From Enterocloster aldenensis (GTDB lineage Bacteria; Bacillota; Clostridia; Lachnospirales; Lachnospiraceae), in assembly GCF_003434055.1 (NCBI RefSeq), contig NZ_QVEX01000013.1, positions 62,001 to 126,000 of the forward strand: 64,000 bases of DNA, given 5' to 3'. A program made the translations under genes and the position numbers. This document shows, piece by piece, positions 8,124-17,606 of the stretch (the stretch's first letter is position 1; each line of letters opens with the position of its first letter). The notes below the pieces were generated by a model that was not told the DNA's origin, did not search any database, and was given only the letters and a program-made list of their open reading frames with translations.

Positions 8124-10571
8124 ATAATCAACCAACCATATGCTCATTATAACTCCCACTCAGATACATATCAACTAAATTCCAAACACAATTCCGACAC
8201 CGCTGTAATCGCAGAAAAGAAAAATCCCATTCCTATTTTAAAAGATATTTTATGGCTGACCTGCCAACTCCACGATTCCGGAAAGTATCCGGAACACTGG
8301 CAGCAATATTTTATGAAATCCATTTGTAATAATGGTATCCCATCCGGTCCCAAGCAAGACCATACCACGGCGGGAGGTCAGATAATCCAGGAAACCTTTC
8401 CGGGTACGCTGCTATCTGAGATGATTCAGATAGCTATCTACTCCCACCATGGCCTGAAGGATTGTATTTCCATAATTGACAGTTCCATTCTGCTACGTCA
8501 GCGGAAGGAAAAGGCAAAGAAGCTGCCCATAGAAGAGGCAAAGGATTATTTCTATCAGACGGTAGAACCATCGGAATTTGCAAGGCGATGCGCCGGGGCC
8601 AGGGAAGAATCAAAGCTGATTCCCGGAAAAATCAAGGATACCATGAAAAGTTGGGATAAGCCGGAACTTTATGGAAACAGGGATTTTTTCCTTGGAATGT
8701 ATGAGCGTATCTTATTATCACTGCTTATTGACGCCGACCGCAGGGATACAGAAGATTTCATGACCGGGGATGGGAAAGCGGTCTGTCAGCCGGAGGAATA
8801 CCCTCCTGAGAAGCTTCAGGATGTCTGGAGGATATGCATGGAACACGTGGAAAAAAAGTATGCCCAATTCACAGACAAGAGCGGCATAAACCGATACCGC
8901 AGTGAGATATCCGACAGATGCATGAAACAGGCGCTGAAGAATATAAGGCTCTATTGCCTGACAGTACCTACCGGTTCCGGGAAAACACTAAGCAGCCTCC
9001 GTTTTGCGGTCCGCCATGCCCTGGAGTATCAGAAAAGGCGGATTATATATGTGGCTCCATATCAATCAATCCTGGACCAGAATGCAGAGGAGATTAGGAG
9101 AGCGTTGGATTATCCTGGTATCGTTCTGGAGCACCATTGCAACATTATTTTGGAAACAGAGGAAGAACAGGCATACTACGATCGTGTTACTGAAGATTGG
9201 GCGCTTCCTGTAATCGTCACTACGGCCGTGCAATTCCTGAATACCCTTTTTGCCGGTAAGACTGGTAACATACGAAGGATGCACAGTCTATGCAATAGTG
9301 TCATCATCATGGATGAGGTACAGTCCCTGCCGGTCAGGACCATCCAGTTATTTAACATGGCTGTAAATTTCCTCACAGAGTTCGCGAATACCACCATGGT
9401 GCTGTGTACGGCAACCCAGCCCCTTCTGGACAGGATACCAGTAAACCGCCTCCGCCCAACAAACGATATGGCAGGACATGTGGATTTCTATCAGGAGGCA
9501 TTCCGCAGAACAGAGATAAAAGATTGTACGGATTTGGTTCCGGGCGGTATGGATATCCGGGAAGCAGCGGAGTTTGTGCTGGAAAAAGCCAGGGATTTGA
9601 AACAGGTCTTATTTGTGGTTAACACCAAACGGTGCGCCAGGGAATTATTTGAGATGCTGGAGTCGCTGAATGTAGATGGGTTTAAGCTCTTCCATCTCAG
9701 TACAGGGATGTGCCCGGAGCACCGCAGTGACGTATTGAAGGAATTGTCAGGTTGTTTGGAAAACAATGGGTATGAGCCAGTACCTCTTATATGTGTCAGT
9801 ACCCAATTGATTGAGGCCGGGGTAGACCTTTCGTTCCGGTGTGTAATCCGTTCACTTGCAGGGCTGGATAATATCATCCAGGCTGCGGGCCGCTGCAACC
9901 GCCACAAGGAAGTTGCTATGGGTAAGGTTTTTATTGTGAAAATGTCAGGAGTTGCTGAGAATCTCTCCCATCTGGCTTACATTCGGAAGGCACAGGAATC
10001 TACGGAACAGGTACTGACTCAATTCGCCAGGAACCCCGAAGTATTAGGCGGTAGGCTGGACAGCGGGTTATCAGTAAAGATGTACTATGAATGTAATTTC
10101 CAAAAATGGCTGAAGGAGATGGAATACCCGGAAACCGTGGAAGGGGTTTCCACCAGCTTGGTAGAACTTTTGTCGGGAAACCATGATTTCCTACCGTACC
10201 AGCAAAGGAAACCAGCGTGCAAAGACGCGGGGCTGCCTATATTAAAACAGGCATTTAAGACCGCAGGGGACCTTTTTGAGGCAATTGAGGAGAATGGAAA
10301 AACCACGGTCATTGTTCCGTACAATAACGAGGCAGTTGAATTGTTGAGCCAGCTGACAGGCGACTCAGCTTCCTCACAGCAGAAGAAGCAGGCGCTTAGA
10401 AAGCTGCAGCGCTTTACTGTTGCCATATCCGGGACAGAGAAAAGAGGATTAGAAGACGCTATTCATTCAGTATGGGATGGGAGGGTGCTGGTTTTGGATG
10501 AGCGGTATTATGACAAAGATAATCTGGGGGTTACCCAGATTCCAGGTCTGATGAGCGAGTTGATGATATAA
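8124..10571 (+). CDS. cas3: CRISPR-associated nuclease-helicase Cas3 (type I-C), non-canonical ATA start
   Basis: Cas3 is the effector recruited by Cascade; it nicks and degrades target DNA with an HD nuclease and an SF2 helicase. Helicase motifs are [19 protein letters not shown] (a DEVQ variant), [13 protein letters not shown] and QAAGRCNRH. The first ordinary ATG (8313) has no ribosome-binding site and would cut off the HD motif [10 protein letters not shown] encoded at 8271-8300. The same frame is open back to 8043 and encodes family-like NQPYAHYN and [15 protein letters not shown]. No ATG, GTG or TTG occurs in that stretch. AAAGGAGGG at 8109-8117 lies 7 nt before an ATA at 8124, giving 815 aa. 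Either ATA is used weakly or the start was lost by ATG-to-ATA mutation. Confidence 0.88.
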   Translation: MINQPYAHYNSHSDTYQLNSKHNSDTAVIAEKKNPIPILKDILWLTCQLHDSGKYPEHWQQYFMKSICNNGIPSGPKQDHTTAGGQIIQETFPGTLLSEMIQIAIYSHHGLKDCISIIDSSILLRQRKEKAKKLPIEEAKDYFYQTVEPSEFARRCAGAREESKLIPGKIKDTMKSWDKPELYGNRDFFLGMYERILLSLLIDADRRDTEDFMTGDGKAVCQPEEYPPEKLQDVWRICMEHVEKKYAQFTDKSGINRYRSEISDRCMKQALKNIRLYCLTVPTGSGKTLSSLRFAVRHALEYQKRRIIYVAPYQSILDQNAEEIRRALDYPGIVLEHHCNIILETEEEQAYYDRVTEDWALPVIVTTAVQFLNTLFAGKTGNIRRMHSLCNSVIIMDEVQSLPVRTIQLFNMAVNFLTEFANTTMVLCTATQPLLDRIPVNRLRPTNDMAGHVDFYQEAFRRTEIKDCTDLVPGGMDIREAAEFVLEKARDLKQVLFVVNTKRCARELFEMLESLNVDGFKLFHLSTGMCPEHRSDVLKELSGCLENNGYEPVPLICVSTQLIEAGVDLSFRCVIRSLAGLDNIIQAAGRCNRHKEVAMGKVFIVKMSGVAENLSHLAYIRKAQESTEQVLTQFARNPEVLGGRLDSGLSVKMYYECNFQKWLKEMEYPETVEGVSTSLVELLSGNHDFLPYQQRKPACKDAGLPILKQAFKTAGDLFEAIEENGKTTVIVPYNNEAVELLSQLTGDSASSQQKKQALRKLQRFTVAISGTEKRGLEDAIHSVWDGRVLVLDERYYDKDNLGVTQIPGLMSELMI

Positions 10572-10599
10572 AGAGAAAACAAAAGGAGGTGAAAGGGAT

Positions 10600-11340
10600 A
10601 TGCATGAAAACAGGGTGGAATTTCAGGTCAGCGGTGACTATGCGATGTTTGCAGACCCGGTAACCAGAGTGGGAGGGGAAAAGCTTTCCTATCAGATTCC
10701 TACATATGAGGCATTAAAAGGCATATTGCAAAGTGTATATTGGAAACCAACGCTCGTTTGGTTTATTGACGCTGTGCGTATCATGAATCCAATCCAGACC
10801 GAGACAAAAGGGGTGCGCCCTATTGGCTATGGAGGGGGAAATGATCTTTCCTACTACACATATCTAAAGCACGTGCGTTACCAGGTAAGAGCACATTTTG
10901 AATGGAACATGAACCGTCCGGAACTTGCCGCGGACCGCAATGAGAACAAGCATCACAATATCGCGAAACGGATGATAGCCAGAGGCGGACGCCGCGATAT
11001 TTTCCTTGGGACAAGGGAGTGCCAGGGATATGTGGAGCCATGCGATTTTGAAGCGGGGCAGGATGAGGGATTTTATTCCAGCATTGCGGAATTGGCATAC
11101 GGATTCATGTATCACGGCATTACTTATGCGGACGAGGCCGTCCTGGAGGAGGATAAAGGCAGGATGACAGTCAGGTTCTGGCGTCCGGTGATGAAAAATG
11201 GCGTGATTCATTTCCCAAGGCCAGAAGAATGTACGGATAAACGCCATATTAAAGATATGGAGATGAAGCTGTTTGATAACAGGAATTTTTTTGGCTTAGA
11301 AGAATTTTCCGAGGAGGAGGTGTCTGAGTGGACTGGGTAA
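10600..11340 (+). CDS. cas5c: Cas5c (Cas5d), crRNA-processing endoribonuclease of type I-C
   Basis: In type I-C systems, which lack Cas6, Cas5 cleaves pre-crRNA within the repeat and stays bound to the 5' handle in Cascade. The 246 residues begin [19 protein letters not shown], a typical Cas5d RAMP start, with [17 protein letters not shown] and a basic segment [19 protein letters not shown] that may supply the nuclease Lys/His residues. The ATG at 10600 has AAAGGAGG upstream. Its 3' end overlaps cas8c by 13 bp. Confidence 0.93.
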   Translation: MHENRVEFQVSGDYAMFADPVTRVGGEKLSYQIPTYEALKGILQSVYWKPTLVWFIDAVRIMNPIQTETKGVRPIGYGGGNDLSYYTYLKHVRYQVRAHFEWNMNRPELAADRNENKHHNIAKRMIARGGRRDIFLGTRECQGYVEPCDFEAGQDEGFYSSIAELAYGFMYHGITYADEAVLEEDKGRMTVRFWRPVMKNGVIHFPRPEECTDKRHIKDMEMKLFDNRNFFGLEEFSEEEVSEWTG

Positions 11341-13277
11341 GGGAATTATGTGATTTATACGAGAAAAATGCGAATCTGGCCGGTCAGTATGAGAAGGGCC
11401 GTTTCGGTGAACCACTCATTCTCCTGCCGGTATTCCACTCTACGGTTGCGTCCCAGATTACGGTGACCATAAATGAAAAAGGAGAATTTCTACGGGCGGT
11501 TACTGTAGAGGATGAGGAAAAACTGACCGTGATACCGGTGACAGAGAAATCTGCCAGCCGGACTGCCGGTGTAGAAGCCCATCCTCTTTGTGATAATTTA
11601 AAATATCTGGCTGGTGATTATATGGATTACGTGGTGCCGGATAAAGGAAAGGGCTATACGGAAAACCATAAGTTATATATGGAGGGGCTGAGAAAGTGGG
11701 TTGAATCTGCATTTTCACATGAAAAGGTACAGGCTATCTGGAACTATCTGAACCAGGAATGTCTGATGAAGGATTTGGTTTCCTATGGTTGTCTGAAGAC
11801 GGATGGGCAAGGTAAGGTTTTGAAGACGGTAAAAATACAGAATGTATCCCAGATAGATTCTTTCGTGAGGTTCCGGGTTGAGAAGCCATGGGATATAGAG
11901 GGGAATCTGCTGGAGGGACTGGACGGTGCGGAACGGCCTGAGTGCTGGCTGGATGTTTCCCTTGAAAATGCCTATATTGCCTACTGCCGTGCTTCGTGGC
12001 AGAAGAGAGGACTTTCCTACCTGACCGGGAATCAGGAACATATATCCTATCTCCACCCTAAAAAGATACGGAATGAAGGAGATGGGGCAAAGCTGATTTC
12101 AGCCAATGATGAGACATACTTCACATACAGGGGCAGATTTTCCAATAAGGATGAGGCATTTGCCATCGGATATGAGGATTCCCAGAAAGCCCATAATGCC
12201 CTGAAATGGATTATCCGCAGGCAGGGTAGAAATTGGAACAGCCTCTGTGTGGTGACCTGGGAGTCGGATTTGATTCCTCTTCCGGATTGGTGTCTGGATA
12301 CGGATATGGTCTGTGATATTTATGAGTCAGAGGATGTCTGGGGAGATGAAGAGGAAAGTGGGGAAGGGCCTGGATATGCAGGTACGAATCCCAGGGACGC
12401 TGCCAGATTCCAGGCCGCGATTGCAGGATATAGGGCGAGGCTGGATGTGGATTCCAGGACTGTGCTGATGGCTTTTGACGCTGCTACCACCGGGCGCCTG
12501 GCCATAATGGAATATGAGAGCCTTGCCTCCAGCCATTATCTGGAGCGGTTGAGGGAATGGTACACCGGCTGTGGGTGGCTGCATCCGAAGTTTAAGGATA
12601 AAAAATACTGCCTGTATTATGGGATGGCCGGAGTGAGGGATATAGCTGATATTTTATATGGGTCGGAGCAGAATGGAATGCTTACTTTAAAAGGCGGTAA
12701 TGAGAAAATGTATGCGGAAGTTTTAAAACGCCTGCTGCCCTGCATTATTTCCGGGCGACCGGTTCCGGAGGATATGGTGCACCTGGCTTATAGGAAGGCC
12801 TCATCCCCGGTGTCATATGACAGCTGGTATAATTGGGAGCGTGTGCTGGCACTGGCGTGTTCCTTTGAGAAGAAAAAGAGGATGGAACAGAGGAAGGAGG
12901 AGTGGACAGTGGCATTAAACACAGAGAGCCAGGACAGGAATTACCTGTACGGGAGGCTGTTGGCAATCGCTGACCGGGTGGAGTACCGGACATTTGAGAA
13001 GGATGAGGTGAGGGAGACGAATGCAAAGCGGTTCATGAATGCATTTTCCCAACAGCCTTTTAGAACATGGAAGGTTATTGAAGAAAGGCTGGGACCGTAC
13101 TTTGTAAAGCTGTCCCTGCCCGAAAGACTGCGCTATGAGCACATGATAGAGGATGTTAGCTGGAAGTTCCAGGAAGGGGATTTTGAGAAAAATGATGCGT
13201 TAAACGGCCTTTATCTATTGGGATACCATAATCAATCGTATGCGTTTAGAAATTATGCAGAGGAGGAAAAGAAATGA
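11328..13277 (+). CDS. cas8c: Cas8c (Csd1), large subunit of type I-C Cascade
   Basis: Cas8c recognises the PAM and recruits Cas3. The 649 residues are typical for Csd1. The start is GTG at 11328, within the end of cas5c, with GAGGAGGAGG just upstream. The sequence shows Csd1-family features such as [17 protein letters not shown] and [23 protein letters not shown]. The last 122 codons contain a good internal start (see cas11c). The stop overlaps the cas7c start as ATGA. Confidence 0.92.
   Translation: MDWVRELCDLYEKNANLAGQYEKGRFGEPLILLPVFHSTVASQITVTINEKGEFLRAVTVEDEEKLTVIPVTEKSASRTAGVEAHPLCDNLKYLAGDYMDYVVPDKGKGYTENHKLYMEGLRKWVESAFSHEKVQAIWNYLNQECLMKDLVSYGCLKTDGQGKVLKTVKIQNVSQIDSFVRFRVEKPWDIEGNLLEGLDGAERPECWLDVSLENAYIAYCRASWQKRGLSYLTGNQEHISYLHPKKIRNEGDGAKLISANDETYFTYRGRFSNKDEAFAIGYEDSQKAHNALKWIIRRQGRNWNSLCVVTWESDLIPLPDWCLDTDMVCDIYESEDVWGDEEESGEGPGYAGTNPRDAARFQAAIAGYRARLDVDSRTVLMAFDAATTGRLAIMEYESLASSHYLERLREWYTGCGWLHPKFKDKKYCLYYGMAGVRDIADILYGSEQNGMLTLKGGNEKMYAEVLKRLLPCIISGRPVPEDMVHLAYRKASSPVSYDSWYNWERVLALACSFEKKKRMEQRKEEWTVALNTESQDRNYLYGRLLAIADRVEYRTFEKDEVRETNAKRFMNAFSQQPFRTWKVIEERLGPYFVKLSLPERLRYEHMIEDVSWKFQEGDFEKNDALNGLYLLGYHNQSYAFRNYAEEEKK
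12909..13277 (+). CDS. cas11c: Cas11c, small Cascade subunit from an internal start within cas8c
   Basis: Type I-C systems are known to make their small subunit from an internal translation start in cas8c. Here AAGGAGG at 12894-12900 sits 8 nt before an in-frame GTG at 12909, which yields a 122-aa helical C-terminal product starting [20 protein letters not shown]. The in-frame ATG at 12882 has its purine run directly adjacent, too close to serve. The length fits the known small subunits. The call rests on the site and on family knowledge. Confidence 0.75.
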   Translation: MALNTESQDRNYLYGRLLAIADRVEYRTFEKDEVRETNAKRFMNAFSQQPFRTWKVIEERLGPYFVKLSLPERLRYEHMIEDVSWKFQEGDFEKNDALNGLYLLGYHNQSYAFRNYAEEEKK

Positions 13278-14131
13278 GCAAGTTAAAGGGGAAAATTGAT
13301 TTTGTACTTCTGATTTCGGCTACAAATGCCAATCCAAATGGAGACCCGCTTAACGGGAACCGCCCCAGGGAAAATTTTGATGGATATGGTGAGATTTCCG
13401 ATGTCTGCATCAAAAGAAAGATTAGGAACCGTCTCCAGGATATGGGACAGAAGATTTTTGTGCAGTCCGATGACCGTGCGGATGACGGCTATGGAAGCCT
13501 GAGGGAGCGCGCGGAGGGCTGTGAATCCCTGAAGACCGAGATGAAACAAGGAAAAAAGGCCAACAAGGAGAGATGTGCCCAGATTGCATGCCAGGAATGG
13601 ATGGATGTGAGAAGTTTCGGACAGGTATTTGCTTTTAAGGGTGCGGATGTCTCACTGGGAATCCGTGGCCCTGTCTCAATCCATCAGGCAGTGAGCCAGT
13701 CCCCTGTGGATATAATCAGTATGCAGATTACAAAAAGCGTGAACAGTGAGTCTGGAAAAGAGGGAAAGGCATCAGACACCATGGGAACAAAGCACAGGAT
13801 TGGGTTTGGGCTATATGTTGTGAAGGGCAGTGTTAATGTGCAGTTGGCTGAGAAAACCGGATTTTCCCAGGAAGATGCTGATATTTTAAAAGCGGCTCTG
13901 AAGACATTATTTGAAAATGACGCATCCTCTGCCCGGCCGGAAGGCAGCATGGAGGTATGCCGCCTGTATTGGTGGCAGCATGATGAGAAGACACCCAAGA
14001 CGCCATCCGCAAAGATTCAAAGGAGTGTAAAGATTACGCCCATGGTAGAGCGTCCCAAGTCGTTTGAGGATTATCAGGTAGAATTGGAACCTGTTGACTG
14101 TGTAAAACCGGAGGTATACAATTTTGTATGA
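13274..14131 (+). CDS. cas7c: Cas7c (Csd2), backbone subunit of type I-C Cascade
   Basis: Cas7 polymerises along the crRNA spacer to form the Cascade backbone. The 285 residues include the family start KIDFVLLISATNANPNGDP, followed by RPRENFDGYGEISDVCIKRK, and MDVRSFGQVFAFKG. The ATG overlaps the cas8c stop by 4 bp, with GAGGAGGAAAAG upstream. The order cas5-cas8c-cas7 is diagnostic of subtype I-C. Confidence 0.95.
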   Translation: MSKLKGKIDFVLLISATNANPNGDPLNGNRPRENFDGYGEISDVCIKRKIRNRLQDMGQKIFVQSDDRADDGYGSLRERAEGCESLKTEMKQGKKANKERCAQIACQEWMDVRSFGQVFAFKGADVSLGIRGPVSIHQAVSQSPVDIISMQITKSVNSESGKEGKASDTMGTKHRIGFGLYVVKGSVNVQLAEKTGFSQEDADILKAALKTLFENDASSARPEGSMEVCRLYWWQHDEKTPKTPSAKIQRSVKITPMVERPKSFEDYQVELEPVDCVKPEVYNFV

Positions 14132-14780
14132 AGAAGATGAGTTCCTTCAGCTGTCAGGAATCCAACATTTTTCCTTTTGCAGGAGACAATGGGCATTGGC
14201 TTATATTGAACTACAATGGAATGAAAATGTGCGGACCGTAGAAGGGCATCTGCTTCACGAGCGGGCTCATGATAGGACAATTGCAGAGAAGCGGGGAGAT
14301 ATCATTGTTTCCAGGGCAATGCCGGTCCATTCCAGGGAGTTGGGAATCAGCGGGGAGTGTGATGTGGTGGAATTCCATAGAAGCCAGGGTGGAATTCCAC
14401 TTACTGGCAGAGAAGGACTCTATCAGGTGGTGCCAGTGGAGTACAAAAGAGGAGAACCTAAAGAAAGCGATGTGGATATACTACAGCTGACGGCCCAGGC
14501 TATATGCCTGGAGGAGATGATGTGCTGTGAGATACCGGTGGGATATCTGTTCTATGGGGAGACCAGGCATAGGACTAAGGTGGATATTACAGATGGGATG
14601 AGAGCAAAAGTCCGGGAAATATTCTGTGAAATGCATCAATATTTTGAAAAGAGATATACTCCCCGGGTAAAACGTACAAAAAGCTGCAATGCCTGTTCCT
14701 TAAAGGATATGTGTCTGCCGGTGCTGGGAGAGGACAAGACAGCGAAAGCATATATTGAAAAAATGCTGGATGAAAAATGA
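14124..14780 (+). CDS. cas4: Cas4 PAM-selecting nuclease of spacer acquisition
   Basis: Cas4 is a RecB-family Fe-S nuclease that trims prespacers and defines PAM orientation with Cas1-Cas2. The 218 residues show QHFSFCRRQWALAYIE (first Cys), the nuclease strand VVPVEYKRG and the C-terminal Cys cluster CNACSLKDMCLP. The start is TTG at 14124, overlapping the cas7c stop, with GGAGG at 14110-14114. No other start in this frame fits the spacing. Confidence 0.94.
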   Translation: MYEEDEFLQLSGIQHFSFCRRQWALAYIELQWNENVRTVEGHLLHERAHDRTIAEKRGDIIVSRAMPVHSRELGISGECDVVEFHRSQGGIPLTGREGLYQVVPVEYKRGEPKESDVDILQLTAQAICLEEMMCCEIPVGYLFYGETRHRTKVDITDGMRAKVREIFCEMHQYFEKRYTPRVKRTKSCNACSLKDMCLPVLGEDKTAKAYIEKMLDEK

Positions 14781-14855
14781 AGGATGGGATTGAATTGCGT
14801 GATAAGCATGATTAACATAGAAATTACACAATACAGTACCAGATAAGGAGCTGCC

Positions 14856-15887
14856 ATGAAAAGACTTCTGAATACACTTTATATTACCTCACCAGACAGA
14901 TATCTGTCCCTGGACGGGGAAAATGTGGTGGTTTATGAAAAACAGGTAGAAATAGGAAGGGTTCCTCTGCATAATCTGGAAGCAATCGTGACTTTTGGCT
15001 ATACCGGAGCCAGTCCAGCGCTTATGGCGGCATGTGCGAAACGGGATATAGCATTATCCTTTCTGTCCGGAAGCGGGCGGTTCCTGGCCAGGATATCCGG
15101 CGAGGTGCGGGGGAATATTACACTCCGTAGGGAACAATATAGGATAGCTTGGGATACAGAAAAAAGCATACGGATATCCCGGAACTGTATAGCAGGTAAA
15201 GTGTATAATGAAAAATGGGTACTGGAGCGTGCTGCCAGGGATTATCCTATGCGGTTAGATGGAGAGAAGCTGAAGAAAAAATCAGGCTTTTTATCAAGTT
15301 CCCTGAAAAAAATCAGGGTATGTGAGGACGCGGCTGAGTTAAGAGGGCTTGAGGGCGAGGCGGCATCTGTTTATTTTTCTGTGTTTGACGATTTGATATT
15401 GCAGCAAAAGGAGGATTTCTTTTTCCACGGACGCTCAAAGCGTCCGCCCACAGATAAAGTAAACGCCATGCTGTCATTTGCGTATACACTATTAACCGGA
15501 ATGTGTGCAGGAGCGTTAGAGACAGTAGGATTGGATCCATATGCCGGTTTTTTCCACACGGATAGGCCGGGAAGGATGTCTTTGGCTTTGGATATGGTGG
15601 AAGAATTAAGAAGCGTGCTGGCGGACCGTTTTGTGTTGACCATAATTAATAAAAAAATAGTGAAGCCAGAAGGGTTTGACCAAAAGGAAAATGGAGCAGT
15701 GATTATGGATGATGACACCAGAAAGCTGTTCCTATCTCAGTGGCAGATAAAAAAACAGGAGATTATCCGTCATCCCTTTCTAGGGGAAAAGGTAGAATGG
15801 GGGATGGTGCCGTATGTCCAGGCCCTATTGCTGGCACGGTATATCCGTGGTGATTTGGATGAATATCCTCCGTTTTTTTGGAAGTAG
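14856..15887 (+). CDS. cas1: Cas1 integrase (type I-C)
   Basis: Cas1 is the metal-dependent integrase that inserts spacers at the leader-repeat junction together with Cas2. The 343 residues begin MKRLLNTLYITSPDRYLSLD, with conserved GFLSSSLKKIR, FDDLILQQKEDFFFHGRSKR, the helix NAMLSFAYTLLTGMC and the DPYAGFFHTDRPGRMSLALD block carrying the catalytic His/Asp/Glu region. AAGGAGC lies upstream of the ATG. cas2 starts 8 bp downstream. Confidence 0.97.
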   Translation: MKRLLNTLYITSPDRYLSLDGENVVVYEKQVEIGRVPLHNLEAIVTFGYTGASPALMAACAKRDIALSFLSGSGRFLARISGEVRGNITLRREQYRIAWDTEKSIRISRNCIAGKVYNEKWVLERAARDYPMRLDGEKLKKKSGFLSSSLKKIRVCEDAAELRGLEGEAASVYFSVFDDLILQQKEDFFFHGRSKRPPTDKVNAMLSFAYTLLTGMCAGALETVGLDPYAGFFHTDRPGRMSLALDMVEELRSVLADRFVLTIINKKIVKPEGFDQKENGAVIMDDDTRKLFLSQWQIKKQEIIRHPFLGEKVEWGMVPYVQALLLARYIRGDLDEYPPFFWK

Positions 15888-15895
15888 GTGATGGG

Positions 15896-16186
15896 ATGCT
15901 TGTGTTAATCACATATGATGTGAAAACAGAAACAGCGGCTGGAAGGAAACGTCTCCGGCAGGTGGCTAAACAATGTGTCAATTATGGCCAACGGGTGCAG
16001 AATTCAGTCTTTGAATGTAATATGGATGCAGCAAAATGCAGGGAAGTAAAAGCTATCCTGGAAAAAATCATAGATAAGGATGTGGATAGTTTGAGATTTT
16101 ATTATTTGGGTGACAAGTATAAAAATAAAGTGGAGCATATGGGGGCAAAGCCAGGATTTGATGTAACAGAACCGTTAATTATGTAG
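15896..16186 (+). CDS. cas2: Cas2 (type I-C)
   Basis: Cas2 is the small ferredoxin-fold partner of Cas1; its dimer measures and bridges the prespacer. The 96 residues start MLVLITYDVKTETAAGRKRL and contain CVNYGQRVQNSVFECNMD, which are very typical. ATG 15896 is preferred over an upstream GTG inside the cas1 end because it gives the family N-terminus with AGGTGATGGG before it. The array leader follows. Confidence 0.96.
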   Translation: MLVLITYDVKTETAAGRKRLRQVAKQCVNYGQRVQNSVFECNMDAAKCREVKAILEKIIDKDVDSLRFYYLGDKYKNKVEHMGAKPGFDVTEPLIM

Positions 16187-16358
16187 TGCGAATGTGATGC
16201 TCTCATAAAATCCCTGGGGGATTCGCACCGGATTATGGGGGGATTATGGGATCAGGTTAAAAGGTTTGATTGTTTGGAGTGAAGATTTGAGAGGTTTGTG
16301 AAAGAAAATATTGGATAATATGGACAAAAAGCATTATGATTTTTTGTGAATATTTGCT
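16187..16358 (+). promoter_or_regulatory. CRISPR leader between cas2 and repeat 1
   Basis: This 172-bp non-coding stretch directly precedes the first intact repeat and is AT-rich in its right half. The leader assignment follows from cas2 adjacency and from repeat decay at the opposite end of the array. No clear promoter hexamers are seen. Confidence 0.7.
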
Positions 16359-17606
16359 GTCTCCCTTCGTGAGAAGGGAGTGGATTTAAACATTGGAGCT
16401 GGGGTACTGGCTGGAGCAGCTGCCTGGTCTCCCTTCGTGAGAAGGGAGTGGATTTAAACATCTGGGCAATACCGGGGACCCGGTCCGCAACTGTCTCCCT
16501 TCGTGAGAAGGGAGTGGATTTAAACAGTTACAGGAAATACATTACAGAATGCCGCTAATTGTCTCCCTTCGTGAGAAGGGAGTGGATTTAAACGATTAGC
16601 AGTACCCCAGCCAGTATAACGTTGTAGTCTCCCTTCGTGAGAAGGGAGTGGATTTAAACCCGGCCAGAGGTAACGGTCATCTTCCTCGCCTCTGTCTCCC
16701 TTCGTGAGAAGGGAGTGGATTTAAACACACGGTCCGACATTATGGTGTTATAGGCATCAATGTCTCCCTTCGTGAGAAGGGAGTGGATTTAAACGCATTG
16801 GAATACATGGAAAAGGTGAGGTACCAGGAAGTCTCCCTTCGTGAGAAGGGAGTGGATTTAAACGTGAGGAGTTTTGGGTCTGTCCCCACCAGGAAGGCCG
16901 TCTCCCTTCGTGAGAAGGGAGTGGATTTAAACGAGAAAGGGTTGGAAGCGGATGGAGATACGGGAATGTCTCCCTTCGTGAGAAGGGAGTGGATTTAAAC
17001 ACCAAAAAAGGTTATTTCTGCCCTTCCTTCCTCGTCTCCCTTCGTGAGAAGGGAGTGGATTTAAACCTTTTGCCTTATACATGGTCTTGTTTTCAGGAGC
17101 TGTCTCCCTTCGTGAGAAGGGAGTGGATTTAAACATCGCAACCATTTCCTAAGGAGGGATGCCATGGAGTCTCCCTTCGTGAGAAGGGAGTGGATTTAAA
17201 CATATGACACCAGCGTTGATTATCTGATAGGACGGGTCTCCCTTCGTGAGAAGGGAGTGGATTTAAACATTGATACCTACGAATTTTCCAGCACAGATAC
17301 AATGTCTCCCTTCGTGAGAAGGGAGTGGATTTAAACTAACAAGGACAAATCAGCCTCCGTCTGGATGTATGTCTCCCTTCGTGAGAAGGGAGTGGATTTA
17401 AACAACGAATAGTTAGCAGGGGTGAGGTTTCCCATCCGTCTCCCTTCGTGAGAAGGGAGTGGATTTAAACGCTGAAAAACGTTGCAAGGCTGTAATGGAA
17501 CGTAAGGTCTCCTTTCGTGAGAAGGGAGTGGATTTAAACATATCTGTCACCTCAAACACGCCTCCATTTCGATGTCTCCTTTCGTGAAAAGGGAACGCAT
17601 TGAAGT
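16359..17606 (+). CRISPR. Type I-C CRISPR array, 19 repeats and 18 spacers
   Basis: The 33-nt repeat starts GTCTCCCTTCGTGAGAAGGG and ends AGTGGATTTAAAC, a type I-C style repeat with a CTCCCTT/AAGGGAG hairpin. Repeats start at 16359, 16427, 16493, 16561, 16627, 16694, 16762, 16831, 16900, 16968, 17034, 17102, 17169, 17236, 17304, 17371, 17438, 17507 and 17574. Spacers are 33-36 nt. Repeats 1-17 are identical, repeat 18 has one C-to-T change, and repeat 19 is degenerate in its second half. Transcription is therefore read left to right from the cas2 side. All spacers have at least one open frame, consistent with capture from phage coding DNA. Confidence 0.99.

Noticed and set aside
8140-8178. 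ATG at 8140 after the cas3 ribosome-binding site as the cas3 start
   Set aside because: It is in another frame and stops after 12 codons.
16757-17145. Open frames through the CRISPR array
   Set aside because: They translate repeats (LNPLPSHEGR) and spacers; not genes.
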